Assembly (NCBI GenBank): GCA_903813345.2
Contig: CAIIXF020000011.1
Coordinates: forward strand, 14,925,754 to 14,989,753
Length of the DNA: 64,000 nucleotides
Reading direction: 5' to 3'
From: Owenia fusiformis
Lineage: Eukaryota; Annelida; Polychaeta; Sabellida; Oweniidae
Each line of letters begins with the position of its first letter. Position 1 is the stretch's first letter. A program made the translations under genes and the position numbers. Under the pieces are notes generated by a model. It made no database searches and had not been told where the DNA came from. It saw nothing but the letters and a program-made list of their open reading frames with translations. This document shows positions 33,513 through 45,443 of this stretch, piece after piece.

Positions 33513-34165
33513 GCATATCACAATATACCATAAATCCTTATACAATTCCTCAATGCATATCAGAATCATCATGAACTCTAACTTACAACTTCACAATGCA
33601 TATCACAGGTATCAAAAGCCCTTCACTCTTCACAGTGCATATCACAATCATCATAAATCTTGATACAACTTCACAATGAATATCACAATCATCATAAGCC
33701 CTGATACAACTTCACAGTGCATATCGCAATCACAATAAATCCTGATACAACTCCACAATGCATATAACAATTACCATAAATCCTGATAAAACTCCACAAT
33801 GCATATAACAATCACCATAAATCTTGATACAACTTCACAATGAATATCACAATTATCATAAGCCCTGAAAAAAACTTCATAATGCATATCACAATCACCA
33901 TTTGCCCTGATACAACTTCACAATGCATATCACAATCACCATAAGCCCTGATACAACTTCACAATGCATACCACAATCATCATAAGCCCTGATACAACTT
34001 CACAATGCATATCACAATCATCATAAACCCCGATACAACTTCACAATGAATATCACAATCATCATAAATCTTGATACAACTTCACAGTGCATATCACAAT
34101 CATCAGAAACCCTGATTCAACTTCACAATGAATATAACACTCATCAAAACCCTCATAATACGAAT
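33513..34165. repeat. 41-bp minisatellite, ~16 copies, upstream of PAAF1
   Basis: The unit is GCATATCACAATCATCATAA, then GCCCTGATACAACTTCACAAT. Copies 1-3 and the last are the most diverged, the central ones nearly uniform. The array ends about 125 bases before the PAAF1 start codon, so it lies in or against the promoter. A single unit occurs at 26695-26745. Confidence 0.88.
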
Positions 34166-34288
34166 CTAAAATGTGATAAACCTTGTCACTTTAATTTGTA
34201 TATATTTCAAGTTTTCTCTTCTTTATATTATATTATTACGTTTAAGATTTCGTGAGTAGTGGGAAGACGCCCATTGTTTTGATCCAAG

Positions 34289-37200
34289 ATGTCAGCGCCC
34301 TCAAGAATAATCGTCCAGAGCGATTGGGATCAATCTTTGAGGTATTTTAAGTTCTTGCTGTGTATATTATTATATCTTGACATGCTGAGATACATTTTAG
34401 TAATCTTTCTTCGTATTTCCAGGACAATCAATGGGAAAGCATGGTTGACTGTAAAGAAAACTGGTATGTAAAATTTGATTCCCAAATCATCCACCAATTA
34501 TCGCCCACTTTTTATTTATTATTTCTTTTTACGACGATATTGTAACTGCAATTTTGTGAATCTTTCAATGTTCGTATTTTTATTATCCTAATCTATAGTC
34601 TATAAGTTACATTGGATTGAATACCAGGGCTGTCAACTTGGGACCACCTAATATGAGTGACTTACAAATGTTGGACACCTAAGTCCAAATATGAACACTT
34701 TTGTCCAAATTTTTAACACTTTTAAACACCTTTGGCCAAAGATTGAGCACCTTTGCCAAATTTGGATCACCTCAAATTTTTTCGCGCTCGCTACGCTCGC
34801 GATGTCTTCAACAGGGGGAGGGGGGGTGGGGGGAGGTACGAAAATTTCCAATTAACATGCGTGACATATACGGGATACGCATGACAAATCGAACAAATTG
34901 CATTCGGGTTTTTTCCGACGTTCGTATTTTTACCGTATCATAAACATATTTTGAAAAATTTTCTACAGAAATTTTTTTGCTTGACAATTACCAGGTAAAA
35001 TGCGTGACTTCAAATTCTTCAGCAAATGCGTGACAAATACGCAAATTGCGGGACAGTTGACAGGCCTGGAATACGTGATATAAAATTCCATCTGAAGCCA
35101 TCACTAGGTTCCTCAGTGGCCTCGGCCTCAGTGTAAATTCCAATGCCCAGATCCTTGAATAATGTAAATTTACTTTCTTGAAGCAAAATAACTTGGGAAG
35201 TATAGAAGTAAGCTCAATATTCTATTTACCTAACGGGATTGTGAGTCTCAGACTGCATCGTTTTTCTTCAAACTTGTTCCATAAAAGCAAAACAAAAATG
35301 CATTTCTGTTTGCACATTATACTCACAGTCAGCACTATCTTTATGTTTATCCTTTTTATTAGTCTATCATAATATCATTGATAGTGCTGTAATACAGAGT
35401 CCCTCCTATTAGCGATGGTTGGGTCCCCAGCTGTGAGAAGCGCTTCTAACAGCTGGGGACCCAAACGCCACTACAACAAGGGACCCTGTACAATAAAGTA
35501 ATGCACCGACAGAAGGCATTCCTGTGGGACTCATTCATTCTTTGAGTTTTGCAAAGAGTCACAATTTACACAATGTCAGCCACATATTTACTTATTACAC
35601 CATCAGAAACTAAACAAACTGAATATTGAGCCCCTCAATGTTGGTGATGTAACCACTATCCACCAAGCATGTGACCAGTATTGCAAGCTTTTCAGCTGTA
35701 ATTACAGTATGACGACCTGTAAAATCCAATTCCACTACTGTAAATGTATCAACTGAGAATAATATCAAATGATGCCTGACCCGTCAAATTTGAATTACAG
35801 AAATCTTGAATGAGAAGTTTACTATGTTTTCCTTTCATAATTTCTTTGATAATTATAGTTGTTGCACATTTTCAGGATCCCCTAGTATTTATGGAGAAAT
35901 TGTGACAACACAGCTCTCAGAGGAATGTGGCTCCCCCTATGTTAGGGCATCAGAAAATTTTGCAGTTCCAGCAATTTCAAAAGTAGGTTAAAGGGATATA
36001 ATTCCAATTCTTCAACTTAGTTTCTTAGAGGCAATCAGTTATTCTTTAACTCCATGGTATTTCAAGTACATATTGCATGCACATTGTAATTTATTATTGA
36101 AAATGCAGTTTTGCCTCTGCTCTTTTGCGTAGGTTTATTCTGGGATGACAAAGATGAGATAATAATGAGTCTATTGTTGTAAAACCTCCTTTGCATGGCT
36201 TAATTGTCTCTGATCATTTTTTAAAATAATCTTGTAATGAAAGATGGTTCCTTTAAGGATACTTCACCATATTACATAGTGTAGAGATTTAGAAAGGGAA
36301 GTCAAATGTATGAAATGCTGTTTTAACAAATCACTTTTTTCAGAAATCCTTGACTGTCACCTATACAGATCCCGAGAGTGACATCAATTGTGTCACATGT
36401 CACTTCAGAGCTCCAAATGTCACATTCTCTACTATACATACACATGGAAAATCTGTAAGTTAATATCATATTAAATTAGTTAAACACACTTACAAACAAA
36501 AAATTTTAAAAATAGAAATGTCCCATTCGATTTCACTGTACATTGAAATATTTTGGTTTTGAAATATGTGTGTAAATACTTAATATTCATATTAGAATAT
36601 TAAAAATATTTACCATTCTATTTTGATTTTAAATTTCCATTCTGAATGATAAATTTATTTTTGTTGTTCCTAAGTGATTTTACATCAAGATGAAAAAAAA
36701 TATAAGGAGTAGGTTATTTTGATCAAAACAACATTTCTTTACTTGTTATTATTAGATGTCACTACTATATACATGTACTGCAGGATTTATCCTATTGTTG
36801 ATATCTCTCTGTACTAACTTAAAGCAGATATGAAATGGTATTTTTAACCTAAAGGAATCAATATAATTTTTTGATAGATGTATTTGGACATGTTTTCTCA
36901 TCAGTAGTGTGAAAACTATTTCACTCTAACGATCGTTATAGCTGCTTAATAAGCAATATTCGAATTGGTTGTGACGTTATTGGCCCCCACGTGATCTCTC
37001 ACTGGCCCCCACGTGGCCCATTTTGGTCCATTAGATCATGACGTCATAATGCCAAAATGTTTTGTTATTTGTTTACACAACAATCCTATGGTTGCCGTGG
37101 CGTTGTGATTACTATGGAACCAATAAACCAAAACTAGATTTTGTATATGACGTTACTAATCACGTGGGGGCCAATTTGATTTATCGGTTAGTTTTATTTC

Positions 37201-40200
37201 GTTATCTATGACCGTTAGCAGTTATCTAACATTTATTTTATAATGGCTATCGCAAGAACTCTACGTTGGGCTTACAATGGAGAAAACCGCATTTTTGTAG
37301 CTGCAAGTTGAGAAAAGCTATTTCAGTTGTCCTTTAATAAAGTTACATAAAATAGCATTTATTCAGTAACATTTAAGTTTTAATTTAGCACTGGCAGATA
37401 GGTGAATCTACTGTCAGTCTGTAAGTGTATGAAATTCTGCACAACATTTGAAATTATTAAACAGTTTGAAGAACTCTTGATATAAATCACTTTATTAATT
37501 CAATTACGTACAAGATCATACTTAACAAAATAACATGAACACTTTTTATAATATTTAACAAATCATTGTAAATACCATTATATGGCACCTAATACTCCAT
37601 CTTGGGGGTAATAGCCACTAAAACCTGTAAATATGTTACATTGATTTTAATAAATAAAAAAAATAAAAAAATAACTTCTAGGTACTAGGGCTAGATGTAA
37701 CAGAAGGAGGTCTTGCAGTGTCATCAGATACTGCTGGGAAACTCCTCCTTTGGCAAACAAATAATGGAGAGATCAGGGTATGAAATTATTCATCAATCTA
37801 AATGTTTTGTATTGAATAAGAATAGTTGCTATATAGCTGAATAAAGCTGAATAAATATGTCACTTGTTTTGGTCTGGCCGTACTGCCTCATGCTTCAATG
37901 TTAAAAACTAACTTTAACTTTAAATAGTCACTTAATTTCATGATTCATCAAAAAGTGTTGGTTGAATTTGCATACTATGGGATGACCCTGTAAATGTACA
38001 CATTGTGATAAAAATTTTGTTTGTTGAATTGGCTCAGATTTTTTTAATGAAAAAATCCCGGAAATGATTGAAATAATTGTATAAATCAAAGTTATTGTTG
38101 TGGAAAACTTTTCATTGAATTCAAATATGTTATCAAAAAAGTCATTAAAGGTTTAATATGCATATGTCTATGTCTATGTCTTAGTTTATAGTAATTAACA
38201 GATTAAGCTCTTTGGTGTTGATCCTTTTAGCTTCTGTTCTTATTTCATTTTTCCCTACATATAATGCATGTATTTATTTTTCAGAGAGAGCTGATAGGCC
38301 ATGTGGGTGATGTATACACCTGTCGCTTTTTTCCCTCAGGTGTTGTCATTGTTAGTGCAGGGGCTGATACACAGCTGAAGATATGGTCTGCTGAAACTGG
38401 TCAATGTGCCGCTACCATTGTGGGGCATAAAGCAGGTAAAACATACATATACTGTATTCAATTTGGCATTTTTATAGAACCCTCCCCCTGATATCGAGCC
38501 ATCCTTCTGCAACCTAAAGAACAATGAAATTTAAACAGACAATTCACATACCATAGTTACATAGGTATGTAATTTCATTATTATATTGAATATTGAAAGG
38601 AGAGAGTCTAATTCTTACATTCCCTTTCCACAATTTTGACAATTTTAGATGTTGACTAGACCTTAAATTCTAATTGTAGGTGTGAATGAAGTTAATATTA
38701 TTGATCGTGGTAGAAACATACTTTCATGTTCAAACGATGGTACAGTGAAACTATGGGACTGTGGTCAACAGAAGTGTCTAGGTACCATAGAACCAAATAC
38801 AGGGGTACTGAACTGTTGCGCTGTACAGAAGGTTTATTCAGATGTTACCCTTAGTGGTACGAGAGAAAATATAGGTGAGAGCTATAATCATCAGTTTGTA
38901 TATAGCAGTAAGTGGAACACCCAAGGAAAAAGTGTTCCACTTGAAAGGTGTTCCACCTATAAAGGTTCATTTAACAGTAAGTCAGTTGGTCTTGGGAATT
39001 TGAAAAGTGTAAATATAATATACACCATTCAGTCTTACATACAATATTCCTTGCCCAATTTTTAAGTCACCGCCATAAATGGCGACATATTGTTATAGTC
39101 TCCAACTTTTTTTGTGGATGGTGGTGGGTGGTTGGTGCTTGGTTGTCGGCATTTCACATTCAGCATTTGTGATAAATGGTAAGTGGTGACATTTTGCATG
39201 TTAATGCCTTGTTTATCCTGCCTACTCCCCTGGCCTTTTCATACATGTCATAGTTTACAAGATTTATAATTTCAGATGAAAGAGAGATTGGTACTGCAGG
39301 AAAGATGCTTTTAACAGGAGGGGAAGGAAAATTACTAAAGGCATATGGCCTTCAAAGCAGGGAATCTGTAAGTGTTTCTTTAAATTACCTGATTTAATTT
39401 GTAGTAGACCTTGAATCAGAGATAGAGGAAGTTACAAAATTGTAATCAACACATTATTGTATAATACTTAATAAACCAAAATGTTTCATACTATTCCCAA
39501 TTTTATTTCTCAAAAAGGATATTTTTTGATATTTTCAAATGGTGCATCTTTTTGAATTTAAGATGCAGGAATGTGTTAATTTTGATAAATTGTTTTCCTG
39601 AGTAAGGTATGGACGGAAAAAATATGAATTATACTAGTAAGGTATGATACGATATGGGGATATTGGGAAGGGGCTTTGTGTATTTCATTTTTAATGAACA
39701 TTTTGTTGTTGTGTTGCATTAGCTGCTGTTTTCTCGGCAGTTATCAGTTATCAACTGTTTTGAAAAAAGAGGTTAATTATAATATGGTTGGCCAGGGTCA
39801 CTCTACTCCACTAACAAAATCAACTTTCAAATGTTTTTCTACGAATAAAAAAAATTATTGTTCCACAACTAGATACAAGAGTAGCTATAATTTGTAGGTT
39901 TTGACGCCAAAAGTCCCAATATTAGTGTAGATCAGAATCACATGTACATGTTCTTAAATTTGCAAGTTCCATATGTTTTATAGGTGTTTGAGCTGCAGTG
40001 TCATGACGCAGTTAATTGTGTGACATTTCTGTCTGATGTTACTGCAGTGTGCGGGACACAGAGTGGTCATATAGTTGTCATAGACATCAGGAATCCAAGG
40101 TACATGGTCATATGGAGCCCCGTAGCCAAGATTTGCCAAGGGGGGGTTCAGTTTTCAAAAATTTCCAGGGGGGGTTCACATTTGACAATGTTGGCCCAAA

Positions 40201-41968
40201 TATGGCTAAATTCACTTGAGAAGTGCTCAAAATGGTGAAAAACTGCATGATTTTGAAAGAATTTTTGGCCGGGGGGGGGGGGGTGGTCACCCGAACCCTG
40301 CGAACCCCCCTGGCTACGGGCCTGTATGAATACAAAGTTACATTGGTCGACAGTAACAGTAGGAATCCCAAAATGAAGCTTATTGTATTTTTGTCACATT
40401 TTTTTGCATTTTAACTTATACTGTATATTGGAAAAATTATTTTACAAGGAACCAATATTAACCATGCGTTACAGTCTGCAAACATAACGTTTTTAATAGA
40501 TCTGCAATGTGGGTTAAATATCCTTGGTACATGCTACAATTGTCTTTAGAGTCTTTAAATTTCTATTTTAGTGTTCCATTGAAAGAGTACAAGGACACAA
40601 GATCAGCCATTCTATCAGTTTTAACACACAAGCAGGGGTTCCTTGCTTCAACAGGTAAGCAAGGGTCCTTCACTTCTACATGTAAGCCAAGGTTCTTCAC
40701 TTCTACAAGTACACGTAAACAAAGGTTCTTCACTTCTACATGTACAGGTAAGCCAAGGTTCTTCACTTCTACATGTACAGGTAAGCAACGGTTCTTCACT
40801 TCTACATGTACAGGTAAACAAAGGTTTTTCACTTCTACAAGTACAGGTAAACAAAGGTTCTTCACTTCTACATGTGCAGGTAAACAAAGGTTCTTCACTT
40901 CTACGTGTACAGGTAAGCAAAGGTTCTTCACTTCTACATGTAAAGGTAAGCAATGGTTCTTCACTTCTACATGTACAGGTAAGTAAAGGTTCTTCACTTC
41001 TACATGTACAGGTAAACAAAGGTTCTTCACTTCTACATGTGCAGGTAAACAAAGGTTCTTCACTTCTACGTGTACAGGTAAGCAATGGTTCTTCACTTCT
41101 ACATGTACAGGTAAGTAAAGGTTCTTCACTTCTACATGTACAGGTAAACAAAGGTTCTTCACTTCTACGTGTACAGGTAAGCAAAGGTTCTTCACTTCTA
41201 CATGTACAGGTAAGCAACGGTTCTTCACTTCCACATGTACAGGTAAGTAAAGGTTCTTCACTTCTACATGTACAGGTAAGCAATGGTTCTTCACTTCTAC
41301 ATGTACAGGTAAGTAAAGGTTCTTCACTTCTACGTGTACAGGTAAACAAAGGTTCTTCACTTCTACATGTGCAGGTAAACAAAGGTTCTTCACTTCTACG
41401 TGTACAGGTAAGCAAAGGTTCTTCACTTCTACATGTACAGGTAAGCAATGGTTCTTCACTTCTACATGTACAGGTAAGTAAAGGTTCTTCACTTCTACAT
41501 GTGCAGGTAAACAAAGGTTCCCTAATGCTACAGGTAAATGATTTAGCCTACTTACTTTAGTCTTGCTTTAAGACTGTGGACCCCCCTCCTTTATCTACTT
41601 CTCCAACACGTTACATAGGTGAGTGGGGTCCGGGGTCTTGAAGCTAGACTAACTTATTTCTACAGGTAAGCAAACGTTGCTCAGCTAAATATGTTTTTGA
41701 TCATTTGACAATCTGGCACTGGACTGTGGAACCGCAGATGGAAAAACCTCATATTTTCTCATTTCAACATCAGTAAACCATCATCTATTCTACTGCTTTT
41801 AATGTTTCAGGGGATGGTTCTTGCTTCTACATGGATGAGTCTTACACTTCAACGTTAGACCTAACAGGCCCAGATTGTGATCCAGTGTACAGGGTGGTAC
41901 AGGACAGAGACAATATTTACACTGCATGCAGGGATGGCAGCATTAGGAAATATAAGCTGGATTCTTGA
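34289..41968 (+). CDS. PAAF1: Proteasomal ATPase-associated factor 1 (WD40), 11 exons, 400 aa
   Basis: PAAF1 binds 19S regulatory-particle ATPases (it is the human counterpart of yeast Rpn14) and restrains 26S proteasome assembly; cytosolic/nuclear. Coding exons, all GT-AG and in matching phase: 34289-34341, 34423-34463, 35876-35982, 36344-36454, 37682-37777, 38285-38435, 38680-38874, 39276-39367, 39984-40099, 40572-40654 and 41811-41968. They total 1203 bases, 400 residues, close to the vertebrate length (~390). Family marks are IQSDW-like VQSDWDQSLR at the N-terminus, the WD blades LLLWQ, LKIWSAETG and VKLWDCG, the phrase DRGRNILS, and a C-terminal GDGSCF ... TGPDCDPVY ... CRDGSIRKY. The start is the only ATG giving this N-terminus. 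Introns hold several transposons, and intron 10 opens with a 33-bp splice-site minisatellite. Exons 4-11 lie in a tandem duplication. Confidence 0.93.
34625..35068. mobile_element. 444-bp TIR element with 6-bp TSD, PAAF1 intron 2
   Basis: Starts CAGGGCTGTCAACTT; the right end read inward is CAGGCCTGTCAACTG. Flanked by GAATAC (34619-34624 and 35069-35074). It belongs to the same family as 5125-6318: same CAGnnCTGTCAA termini, same 6-bp TSD, and GCGGGACA words near the right end. Non-autonomous. Confidence 0.82.
35394..35495. repeat. Hairpin element, PAAF1 intron 2
   Basis: The core stem TTGGGTCCCCAGCTGT (35419-35434) pairs perfectly with 35449-35464, and the loop itself contains the palindrome AGAAGCGCTTCT. 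Weaker outer arms (TACAGAGTCCC / GGGACCCTGTA) extend it to ~100 bases. MITE-like; related sequence lies near 23600. Confidence 0.7.
36822..37333. mobile_element. 512-bp MITE with TTA target, absent from copy 2
   Basis: Lies in PAAF1 intron 4. Copy 2 has the empty site ...CTAACTTAATAAAG near 47446; here TTA is repeated at 36819-36821 and 37334-37336. The ends are weak inverted repeats (AAGCAGATATGAAAT / AGGACAACTGAAAT). The interior has inverted CCCACGTG arms (36984-37170). A 3-bp TTA target fits PIF/Harbinger. Confidence 0.75.
39064..39205 (+). repeat. GTCACC-hairpin element, PAAF1 intron 7
   Basis: Stem GTCACCGCC / GGCGAC at 39066-39086, then ATATTGTTATAGTCTCC, ending with GTGGTGACATTTTGCATG. 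Same family as 3740-3895. Also present in copy 2. Confidence 0.65.
40116..40324. mobile_element. MITE 16 bases inside PAAF1 intron 9
   Basis: Termini AGCCCCGTAGCC and GGCTACGGGCCTG, TSD TATGG/TATGA (40111-40115 and 40325-40329). Homolog of 27483-27678. It lies immediately after the exon 9 donor (GT at 40100), so it hugs the splice site. A poly-G run of 13-14 is inside. Confidence 0.78.
40655..41540 (+). repeat. 33-bp splice-site minisatellite, PAAF1 intron 10, copy 1
   Basis: About 27 tandem units. Each holds a pyrimidine-rich TTCTTCACTTCTACATGT, then ACAG|GTAAGC or a close variant, so every unit has an acceptor abutting a donor. The real exon 10 end (GCTTCAACAG|GTAAGC) is itself the first, variant unit. 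Exact CAG|GTAAGT donors occur at 40979, 41111, 41243, 41309 and 41474. 33 is divisible by 3, so intron read-through would add GKQRFFTSTCT repeats until a TAA at 40984. Confidence 0.9.
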
Positions 41969-42036
41969 CAACAATTCAACATTGTATTATCGATATATGT
42001 AAATAGACAATTGAAGCAACTGAATACAACAGTTTT

Positions 42037-44013
42037 TATCGTACCTAATAAAGGTACGATATTGTCGTCAGCTTGACGGGCGGGCGGCGGGCGGGCGGGC
42101 GGCGTCTCACATTTCAGCTTGTCTACAGGTTTCCAGCCAAACCATTTGACAGATTCATATGATATTTTCAGGAATGTTTCTACGTATCAAAGTTAAGAAC
42201 TGATTAGTTTTTGGGCATTCTGGGTAAATTTTAAGGTGGCCATTTTGGATTTTCCGTCCTAAAATCTTCACTTTCAAGACTTGTCTACAGGTTTCCGGCC
42301 AAACCATTTGACAGATTCATCTGAAATTTTCAGGAATGTTTCTACGTATCAAAGTTAAGAACTGATTAGTTTTTGGGCATTCTGGGTAAATTTTAAGGTG
42401 GCCATTTTGGATTTTCCGTCCTAAAATCTTCACTTTCAAGACTTGTCTACAGGTTTCCAGCCAAACCATTTGACGGATTCATCTGAAATTTTCAGGGATG
42501 TTTCTACATATCAAAGTTAACAACCGGTTAGTTTTTGGGCATTCTGGGTTAATCTTAAGGTGGCCATTTTGGATTTTCCGTCCTAAAATCTTCACTTTCA
42601 GGACTTGTCTACAGGTTTCCACTTTCCAGCCAAAGCATTTGATGGATTCATCTGAAATTTTCAGGGATGTTTCTACTTATCAAAGTTAAGAACTGATTAG
42701 TTTTTGGGCATTCTGGGTAAATTTTAAGGTGGCCATTTTGGATTTTCCGTCCTAAATTCTTCACTGTCACACTGCTGTGTTTTAGGTACGATATTGTACT
42801 TACATATTTTATTTACCCCCTCCCCCAAATGAAACTAACTTCGTTATTCCACAACTATTGATAATTGGACACCATCCCTTATTGAAAATATTATCACATT
42901 TTGTAATCTGCATTACATTTATCATGTTGGAGACAGGAGTAAATACTAGTAAATGTCAAAATTACAATTAATTTTTAAAATGTCATTAATTGCAAGTGTT
43001 GTAATAATTGTAACATCAATATTGAGATTAATGATATAACCTGTTTGAGAGAATACCTAAGCAGTTAAATTTTACCAATCAACAACGTTAGCTCATAATT
43101 ATGCAAAACAAGTACACTTTTCACGCACAAATCTTGCACAAATTCATCATGAAAATACAAATATTTTATCAGATAAATAACAATCAGAGCTTGACAGATT
43201 CAGGGCTTTGACAGATTCATCTGAAATTTTCAGGAATGTTTCTACGTATCAAGGTTAAGAACTGATTAGTTTTTGGGCATTCTGGGTAAATTATAAGGTG
43301 GCCATTTTGGATTTTCCGTCCTGAAATCTTCACTTTCAAGACTTGTCCACAGGTTTCCAGCCAAACCATTTGATGGACTCATCTGAAATTTTCAGGAATG
43401 TTTCTACGTATCAAAGTTAAGAACTGATCAGTTTTTGGGCATTCTGGGTAAATTTTAAGGTGGCCATTTTGGATTTTCCGTCCTAAAATCTTCACTTTCA
43501 GGACTTGTCTACAGGTTTCCAGCCAAACCATTTGACGGATTCATCTGAAATTTTCAGGGATGTTTCTACGTATCAAAGTTAAGAACTGATTAGTTTTTTG
43601 GCATTCTGGGTAAAATTTAACGTGGCCATTTTGGATTTTCAGTCCTAAAATCTTCACTTTCAAGACTTGTCTACAGGTTTCCAGCCAAACCATTTGACGG
43701 ATTCATTTGAAATTTACAGGGATGTTTCTACGTATCAAAGTTAAGAATTGATAAGTTTTTTGGCATTCTGGGTAAATTTTAAGGTGGCCATTTTGGATTT
43801 TCCGTCCTAAAATCTTCACTTTCAAGACTTGTCTACAGGTTTCCAGCCAAACCATTTGACGGATTCATCTGGAATTTTCAGGGATGTTTCTACGTATCAA
43901 AGTTAAGAATTGATTAGTTTTTTGACATTCTGGGTAAATTTTAAGGTGGCCATTTTGGATTTTCCGTCCTAAATTCTTCACTGTCACACTGCTGTGTTTT
44001 AGGTACGATATTG
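42037..44013. repeat. Two Pearl/Helentron-like elements with ~162-bp tandem cores, copy 1
   Basis: Element I (42037-42798) opens with a hairpin (stem TCGTACCT/AGGTACGA, loop AATAA) followed by ATATTGTC, then a G-rich tract (GGGCGGGCGGCGGGCGGGCG). After that come ~4 units of 162 bp containing TTGTCTACAGGTTTCCAGCC and GGTGGCCATTTTGGATTTTC, and it ends TTTTAGGTACGATATTGT. Element II (43190-44013) lacks the front hairpin but has ~5 units and the same end. The architecture resembles bivalve Pearl and Helentron-derived elements with central ~160-bp repeats; affiliation is inferred. The AATAAA at the hairpin could serve as the PAAF1 poly(A) signal. Confidence 0.75.
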
Positions 44014-44099
44014 TTCACGTCTGTGCCTTGTTACTCTGTTGGGCATAATATGATATAATTCATTATTGTACATAGGAGGCTAGAAAGTGTCATTTTCTA

Positions 44100-45443
44100 A
44101 AATAGTGGATTGCTTTTACACAAAATCAAGAAAGAAATACTATGATGAAATTTTGTCATACATGTAGTTTATTGAAAATAAACACATTAATACATTAAAT
44201 GCATTATAAAATACAGTTATTATGATTTGTTAAACAGCGATAACTTGAGAACTCATGGTCAGATTGATCTGAAATTATCAGTGATTGGATCACACATGTT
44301 ATAGATAAACTGTATCTTTAGAGTTCAAGGATAATTGATTACCATGGCAACGAATTAATGTGTACAACCAGATGGTGCCATCTTGCCATGTAAATGCATC
44401 GTCAGTGAATGTATATGCTTTTATAAGGGCAGCCCTCATGATATAAAAAATACATCAATGGAATAGGAAATGACAAAATTAGCTTTCCAATGATGTCCTT
44501 AAGACTGTTTTATCACGATAGAAAGCATTCAACATCTTAAAATCTTAACATCGTATTCAATGCAAAAAACCGAAATCTTGAAACTCCAAAAAGTCGAACG
44601 TATAAAAATCAAAACCTATTAAAAATAAAAAATTGACACTTGTCCCCGTACCGCCATTTTGAAAGATAACCGTAACATCATCCAACGTGTAATACCGACG
44701 AGTAAAGCCTTACATTTGCTCTACGGCGACCGCACGTCAACCGCAGTTCCATACTCTTTGCATTCGTTCGACTTCGCCTCTTTAGAGAGCTTAGTTTATA
44801 ACTAGTCTCTGTGCAGCTGTGCGTAGGGTTGTACTTCCCTGAAATCTGCGGCAAACATAGAAAAAACTCCGGTCACCTTGCGGTCTCTAATAGCGTATCC
44901 AGTTTTTACAGGCTGAGGCCGTAGCATCGCCGAAGAAACTATAATTCGGAGTTTTTTTTTTCATTCCTGTAGTGACCATCAAGTCTTGGGCAAACCGTAG
45001 AAATGTCCTAAGGTGGCCGTGCGCCTGGGGCACGGCCGTAAGTCCTCCTGCGACCGCCTTGTATCTACCATAGTTTTTTTTCAAAACTGCGACCGCCCTA
45101 CGCTGACCGTGCGTCATCATTTATCAACCGTTCGGAAACTGTAGTTTTTTATGTCTCATCGATATCAAAGTACACCGAATGGCTGCCGTCGCAAATGTGA
45201 CTGCTAAACTATCCGAAATTCTAAGGCGACCGTAGACTGCAGGCGCCGTAGAAATTGTGACCGAGGGTTAAGCTATCAATGTAAACTAAATATCATGGCA
45301 TTCAAATTCAAGATAATGATTTATTCTTCTACTTTATTATCCATCTCAAACATGCTACATGTGTGTTGACAGGCCACTCTAAATAAATCAACCTAGAGAT
45401 TATTAACCTTTGGGAGGCTGCAATTTTTGGTTTTTTTATGGTA
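44100..45443. other. 3' flank of PAAF1 copy 1, dispersed CGACCG repeat
   Basis: No gene. 44640-45270 is unusually G+C-rich, with repeated CGACCG/CGGTCGC words (CTGCGACCGCC, GGCGACCGTAG), related to 22845-23000. Small frames (77 aa on the minus strand) follow this repeat and are not conserved in length between the two copies. Confidence 0.5.

Noticed and set aside
40655-41540. CRISPR-like array of regularly spaced repeats
   Set aside because: Units abut with no unique spacers, and the setting is an intron of an animal gene; it is a minisatellite.
40563-41560. Long open frames (about 290-309 aa) on both strands
   Set aside because: They are a by-product of a 33-bp (11-codon) repeat that leaves several frames open. 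No start context or codon bias, and they overlap in many frames.
44887-45120. 77-aa minus-strand ORF, with a 62-aa version at 54940
   Set aside because: Sits in the CGACCG-type repeat; length and C-terminus are not conserved between the two copies.
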